From: Mageeibacillus sp. UBA1193
GTDB lineage: Bacteria; Bacillota; Clostridia; Saccharofermentanales; Saccharofermentanaceae
Direction: 5' to 3'
NCBI GenBank assembly: GCA_002310155.1
Contig: DBYF01000088.1
Coordinates: 1 to 9,770 of the forward strand
DNA: 9,770 nt
Part shown: positions 6,620-9,770 of the stretch, piece after piece
How the letters are laid out: each line of letters begins with the position of its first letter
How positions within the stretch are numbered: position 1 is the stretch's first letter
Made by a program: the position numbers and the translations under genes
The notes under the pieces: generated by a model
Database searches by the model: none
Told to the model about the DNA's origin: nothing
Seen by the model: the letters and a program-made list of their open reading frames with translations, nothing else

Positions 6620-7813
6620 GTGGCCACACTATTAATCACTATAATATACGCGGCGTTTATCGGACTGGGTCTTCCGGACTCGCTGTTCGGCGCGTCGTGG
6701 CCGTCGATCTATACGGAGTTCGACCTGCCGATCTCGCTCGGCGGACTGGTGACCAGTATCTGCTGTGGCGCGACTCTCATATCCAGCCTGATGAGCTCCC
6801 GTCTGATCAAACGTCTGGGGACGAATAAACTCACGGCGGCGTGTACTTTTCTCACGGCAATAGCGCTTCTGGGCTATAGCTTCGCTCCGCACTTCGCATT
6901 TATCTGTCTTCTCGCGGTGCCGCTCGGACTCGGCGCAGGATCGATCGATACCGCTCTGAATAACTACGTGGCTCTGCATTACAGTGCGTCCAGGATGAGC
7001 TTCCTGCACTGCTGTTACGGTGTGGGCGTGACGATCAGTCCGTTTGTTCTTTCGCAGGTGTTCCGAAGCGGGATGACCTGGAGGACAGGCTACCGCATCA
7101 TGGCGCTCATTCAGCTTAGTCTTGCGATGATCCTCGTGTTCACGCTTCCTGTATGGAAGAAGGTGCACGGTGGGGAATCTTCATCGGAAGAGGACTTCGA
7201 GACTTTGTCGCTCCGACAGGCGGCGTCCATCAAGGGCGTGAAGGTCATGTGGCTCCTGTTCATGTGTTCGTGTACGATCGAGTGCTCGGTCGGAAACTGG
7301 GGAAGTACTTTTCTCGTAGAACATAAGCACTTGAGCAATGAACTCGCGGCGGCATCGGTGACGTTCTACTATCTCGGCATGACGATGGGCAGATTCCTGT
7401 CGGGTGTGCTCGCGAAGAAACTGCACAGCTGGCAGATCATAAAGATCGGATTCATCCTTCTCGGCGCGGCGCTGGTTCTTCTGGTGTTCGTGCCGGTCGA
7501 CGCGGTGACGGTCGTGGCGCTGATGCTGATCGGACTCGGGAACGGACCGATGTTCCCGAATTTCAACTATCTCGCGCCGGAGAACTTCGGGGAGAAAAAG
7601 TCGCCTGCGATCATCGGCACACAGATGGCGGTTTCGAACTTCGCGATCCTGGTCGGACCAGTCGTATGTGGACTTCTCGGACAGGCGCTCGGGATGCGGG
7701 TGTTCCCGTTCTATCTCGTGGCTTTCTATGCCGTGATGGTGGCAGTGTTCGTGAGAGCGACGAGGATCTGGAAGATGCCGGGGATCCTGGAGAAGAAAAA
7801 AGCAGAAAACTGA
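6620..7813 (+). CDS. Major facilitator superfamily transporter, 12 TM
   Basis: This encodes a 397-residue integral membrane transporter. The start is a GTG at 6620; an in-frame TAG at 6614-6616 rules out longer forms, and the only upstream purine tracts are GGAAA at 6608-6612 and an AGGAAG overlapping the start, so translation initiation looks weak. The hydrophobicity pattern gives two six-helix bundles joined by a polar central loop (about 180-207, ESSSEED). Motif-A-like loops are seen at 60-71 (SRLIKRLGTNKL) and 257-268 (GRFLSGVLAKKL). The N-terminus GLGLPDSLFGASWP and the stretch at 103-121 (GLGAGSIDTALNNYVALHY) match a common bacterial MFS group often annotated only as 'MFS transporter', related to the fucose/glucose:H+ symporter type. 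The substrate cannot be read from the sequence. Position between a TetR regulator and a racemase-like gene suggests drug, sugar or amino-acid-derived cargo. Confidence 0.92.
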   Translation: MATLLITIIYAAFIGLGLPDSLFGASWPSIYTEFDLPISLGGLVTSICCGATLISSLMSSRLIKRLGTNKLTAACTFLTAIALLGYSFAPHFAFICLLAVPLGLGAGSIDTALNNYVALHYSASRMSFLHCCYGVGVTISPFVLSQVFRSGMTWRTGYRIMALIQLSLAMILVFTLPVWKKVHGGESSSEEDFETLSLRQAASIKGVKVMWLLFMCSCTIECSVGNWGSTFLVEHKHLSNELAAASVTFYYLGMTMGRFLSGVLAKKLHSWQIIKIGFILLGAALVLLVFVPVDAVTVVALMLIGLGNGPMFPNFNYLAPENFGEKKSPAIIGTQMAVSNFAILVGPVVCGLLGQALGMRVFPFYLVAFYAVMVAVFVRATRIWKMPGILEKKKAEN

Positions 7814-7875
7814 TGCTGCGGCGCGCTGATTTAGGTTTAGAATAAAACTTGGGTTGTTGAACAGGAAGTGAGCAA

Positions 7876-8568
7876 ATGAAAAAGATCGGTCTGGTCGGCG
7901 GGACAGGTCCCGAGTCGACCGTAATGTACTATAAGAAATTAAACGAAGGCATCGACCGTCTGACGGGCGGTAAGGCGATGCCGGATATCGCGATCGAAAG
8001 TGTCGATTTCCGACGTGCATGGGGTTATGTCACGTCCGGAGATAATGCGGGTCTCGCGGATTATCTGTTTGAGAAGATTCACTGTCTTGAATTGGGCGGC
8101 GCGGAGGTCGTTTCACTGACTGCCGGAACGATGCATCTCGTGTACGATGAGCTGGCTTCGAGAGCTTCAGGTCCGCTCGTTAGTATTCCGAAAGTAGTAA
8201 GTGATGAGATCGTTTCCCGCGGGATCAAGAAGATCGGCCTGCTCGGCACTGTTTTCACGATGGAGAAGGACTACATGAAGAAGGATCTTCTCGAGGCGGG
8301 CGTGCAGGTGTTTGTTCCTACTGCTGAAGAGCGCGAGCTGATCGGAAAGCGTATCTACGAGGAACTCGAGAACGGTATTGTGAAGGAGTCCACTCTGGAG
8401 GAGTTTCAGAAGATCATTAAGCGGATGCAGGCGGAAGATGGTATCGAGGGTGTGATCCTCGGATGTACCGAGCTGCCGCTGCTGCTGAATGAAGGCAACT
8501 GTCCGGTGGCGTGCTTTGACACCGTTGAAATACATATCAAAAATCTGATCGAGCTGGCGATGGAATAA
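7876..8568 (+). CDS. Aspartate/glutamate racemase family protein with atypical active site
   Basis: This encodes a 230-residue cytoplasmic protein of the Asp/Glu/hydantoin racemase superfamily, whose members usually epimerise acidic amino acids without PLP by a two-base mechanism. The N-terminus GLVGGTGPESTVMYY and the segment at 194-200 (ILGCTEL, with Cys197) are hallmark motifs, and the length is that of the family. The first catalytic motif is normally C-N-T-x-H, or T-N-T-M-H in E. coli YgeA-type enzymes (Thr83/Cys197, from memory). Here it is A-G-T-M-H at 83-87, so both the first base and the Asn are replaced. The enzyme may therefore use one base, act on a different substrate, or be a non-racemising relative. 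AGGAAG at 7863-7868, 7 nt before the ATG, supports the start. It lies 62 nt after the MFS gene and is probably in the same operon. Family assignment is firm; activity is not. Confidence 0.88.
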   Translation: MKKIGLVGGTGPESTVMYYKKLNEGIDRLTGGKAMPDIAIESVDFRRAWGYVTSGDNAGLADYLFEKIHCLELGGAEVVSLTAGTMHLVYDELASRASGPLVSIPKVVSDEIVSRGIKKIGLLGTVFTMEKDYMKKDLLEAGVQVFVPTAEERELIGKRIYEELENGIVKESTLEEFQKIIKRMQAEDGIEGVILGCTELPLLLNEGNCPVACFDTVEIHIKNLIELAME

Positions 8569-8615
8569 GCCGGCCGGTGCGCCTTTCTGATGGGCGTGCT
8601 GAGGAAGGAGAAACT

Positions 8616-9251
8616 ATGAGTTATACGATCATGTCCGGTAAGTTTGAGACCGGAACACAGGAACAGCAGATGGGTTATGCGATGCTGCTGGGTCAGGAGA
8701 ATATCCAGTACAAGTTTGACCTTTATTTCCACTGGTACAATCTCGTGCATGAGATGGGTCACTGTGTGGCAGCGGCTTGCGGCAAAGAGTTTTCGCCGCT
8801 CATGGAAGAGATGTTCGTCAACGAATTCGCAGTCGGTTACTACCGCTTTATCGGTGATGATGCGAGACTGTCGGATCTTCAGGCGATGCTTCAGGCGTCG
8901 ATCGATAATATGCCGTCTCCGGTTCCGGAGGGTGAGTCTTTCTTAGAGTTCTATGAACGCATCTGGGGCACGGATGAACTCATGTCCGTGATGGTCTACG
9001 GATACCTTCAGCTGAACAGTGTACTGCTGGCCCTGAAGAAGGATAAGCCTTTCGAGGAGATCCTTAAGGAGCTGGGACTGGAGCTCGGATCCGGTGAGAC
9101 AACCCGGTGTGAGCTTCCAATCACTTCTGAGAATGCGGAGGCGTTCCTTAACTCGGCGCGCGAGAACCTGATCCGCCTCGGGGTAGATGTGCCGGAGATC
9201 CGGCTGCAGCTTCTCGACGATCCGATGGTGCAGTGCGCAAGGCCGGAGTAA
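8616..9251 (+). CDS. HExxH metallopeptidase-like cytoplasmic protein
   Basis: This encodes a 211-residue protein that I do not recognise as a named family. A GTG at 8577 would extend it by 13 codons, but AAGGAG at 8605-8610, 5 nt before the ATG at 8616, fixes the shorter form. Residues 43-49, LVHEMGH, are a zinc-binding HExxH motif (His45, Glu46, His49). About 15-20 residues on, EEMFVNEFAVGYY supplies candidate third ligands (Glu64, Glu65 or Glu70); the N-E-F-A arrangement recalls ImmA/IrrE-type (M78) proteases, although overall similarity is not evident. The rest is helical and acidic, with a Glu/Leu-rich C-terminal half. There is no signal peptide or membrane helix, so it should act in the cytoplasm. 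It is 47 nt after the racemase-like gene and is probably the last gene of the operon. A role as a protease, peptidase or metal-binding regulator is plausible; the substrate is unknown. Confidence 0.85.
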   Translation: MSYTIMSGKFETGTQEQQMGYAMLLGQENIQYKFDLYFHWYNLVHEMGHCVAAACGKEFSPLMEEMFVNEFAVGYYRFIGDDARLSDLQAMLQASIDNMPSPVPEGESFLEFYERIWGTDELMSVMVYGYLQLNSVLLALKKDKPFEEILKELGLELGSGETTRCELPITSENAEAFLNSARENLIRLGVDVPEIRLQLLDDPMVQCARPE

Positions 9252-9254
9252 GAG

Positions 9255-9294
9255 TCAGGCACATATTGTGGAACTTTTCGTGGCCTGTGTCTGA
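9255..9294. repeat. Inverted repeat between the metallopeptidase-like gene and a promoter
   Basis: TCAGGCACA (9255-9263) and TGTGTCTGA (9286-9294) are complementary over 9 positions with one G-T pair, separated by 22 nt. The first arm begins 4 nt after the stop codon at 9249-9251 and the second arm ends exactly where the -10 TATAAT begins. It lacks a T-tract, so it is a poor terminator; an operator or a termination/anti-termination hairpin is possible. Confidence 0.5.
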
Positions 9295-9300
9295 TATAAT
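9292..9300 (+). promoter_or_regulatory. Extended -10 promoter for the DUF805 gene
   Basis: TGATATAAT is a perfect extended -10 (TGn plus TATAAT at 9295-9300). No convincing -35 lies 16-18 nt upstream, which is tolerated when TGn is present. The start codon at 9353 is 52 nt beyond the -10. The -35 region falls inside the loop of the inverted repeat at 9255-9294, so a protein bound to that repeat would block RNA polymerase. Confidence 0.6.
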
Positions 9301-9352
9301 TGAAATATCTGAGGGAATCCGCAGCTTAGGCATTTGACATGGAGGGGTGAAC

Positions 9353-9770
9353 ATGCTGAAGGCGTATCTTGATTTCTGGAAGAAGTATGGAAACACTACC
9401 ACCAGGACAAACCGGAAAGATTTCTGGCTGGCGTTTCTTGCAAATACTATTCTCACTGTAATTATTTCTGTGGTTGCTTTTCTCGCGATCGGCGGGATGG
9501 TGGGACCGATCGTGGTGATATCGTTCTGGGTGTTCATCACGCTGATCCCGTGGTGCACCGCTGCTTCGAGACGTCTGCTCGACGCAGGCGAAAATCCGAT
9601 CACTGTTTTGTTGATCCTCGTGCCCGGTATCGGCTTCCTTCTGCTCTTTGCTAAACTGGCGAAGCCGTCGACGGATAAGCCCGTAGAAGTGAAGACGCCG
9701 GTGGTTCCGGTGAAGCCTGCGGCTTTCTCTTCGGGTCCTGTGGTCCGTCCGATGGGCGCCTCGGGTATCC
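9353..9770 (+). CDS. DUF805-family membrane protein, 3' end beyond the window
   Basis: An open frame of 139 codons starts at the ATG at 9353 and runs off the window with no stop. GGAGGGG at 9341-9347, 5 nt upstream, supports the start. The N-terminus LKAYLDFWKKYGN and the RTNRKDFW motif (18-25), three hydrophobic segments (about 27-46, 49-68 and 82-101) and a basic RRLLDAG turn (73-79) after the second segment are the DUF805 signature (YhaH/YiiR-like membrane proteins of unknown role). After residue 103 comes a Pro/Val/Lys-rich tail that extends past the window and is not part of the usual core; it may be a linker to another domain. It has its own promoter and is probably a separate unit from the operon before it. 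Confidence 0.87.
   Translation, partial: MLKAYLDFWKKYGNTTTRTNRKDFWLAFLANTILTVIISVVAFLAIGGMVGPIVVISFWVFITLIPWCTAASRRLLDAGENPITVLLILVPGIGFLLLFAKLAKPSTDKPVEVKTPVVPVKPAAFSSGPVVRPMGASGI

Noticed and set aside
7181..8020. Minus-strand open frame of 279 codons across the MFS and racemase-like genes
   Set aside because: Spans two strongly supported plus-strand genes, and its Arg/His/Ser-rich composition is typical of the reverse complement of GC-rich coding sequence.
8569..8615. GC-rich palindromic bases (GCCGGCCGG and nearby GCGCC/GGCG) between the racemase-like and HExxH genes
   Set aside because: Pairing needs multi-base bulges and no T-tract follows, so it does not make a convincing terminator.

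Overview
The window looks like chromosomal DNA of an anaerobic Firmicute of the class Clostridia, probably a gut or rumen commensal (Lachnospiraceae/Oscillospiraceae-like). The reasons are strong AGGAGG-type ribosome binding sites at most starts, a lipobox lipoprotein of Gram-positive style, a BspA/TpLRR-type secreted leucine-rich-repeat protein with a C-terminal domain I associate with clostridial secreted proteins, and a DUF805 membrane protein. The taxonomic call is inference. I see no rRNA, tRNA, CRISPR array, insertion sequence or phage gene.

Layout. (1) Positions 34-2003: a three-helix small membrane protein followed 26 nt later by a 543-residue lipoprotein with an exact tandem duplication of a module of about 134 residues; a long-loop hairpin at 2017-2069 probably ends this unit. 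(2) Positions 2101-5298: a tentative promoter and a 5' hairpin, the 985-residue secreted LRR protein (2194-5151), and, 39 nt further on, a 35-codon gene (5191-5298) with a good ribosome binding site. (3) Positions 5344-5389: a bidirectional terminator shared with a convergent small gene (5478-5765, minus) for a 95-residue secreted Pro/Tyr-rich peptide. (4) Positions 5766-6007: a divergent promoter region with short direct repeats. (5) Positions 6008-9251: a co-directional run of TetR-family regulator, 12-TM MFS transporter, Asp/Glu-racemase-family protein and HExxH metallopeptidase-like protein, with gaps of 36, 62 and 47 nt and no clear internal terminator, so probably one operon. (6) Positions 9255-9770: an inverted repeat abutting a perfect extended -10 promoter, then a DUF805 membrane protein cut by the window end.

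How the parts may work together. The first half is about the cell surface: an anchored lipoprotein, a secreted LRR protein with a tiny acidic companion, and a small exported peptide. The second half looks like a locally regulated transport/metabolism operon in which the TetR protein probably controls the MFS exporter/importer and an amino-acid-racemase-like enzyme. That enzyme lacks the usual first catalytic residue, so its reaction is open.

The best candidates for something undescribed are the LRR protein plus 35-residue peptide pair, the atypical racemase homologue within the TetR-MFS operon, and the small HExxH protein. None of these could be searched against databases here; family names come from reading motifs. 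No gene-free stretch exceeds 300 bases.
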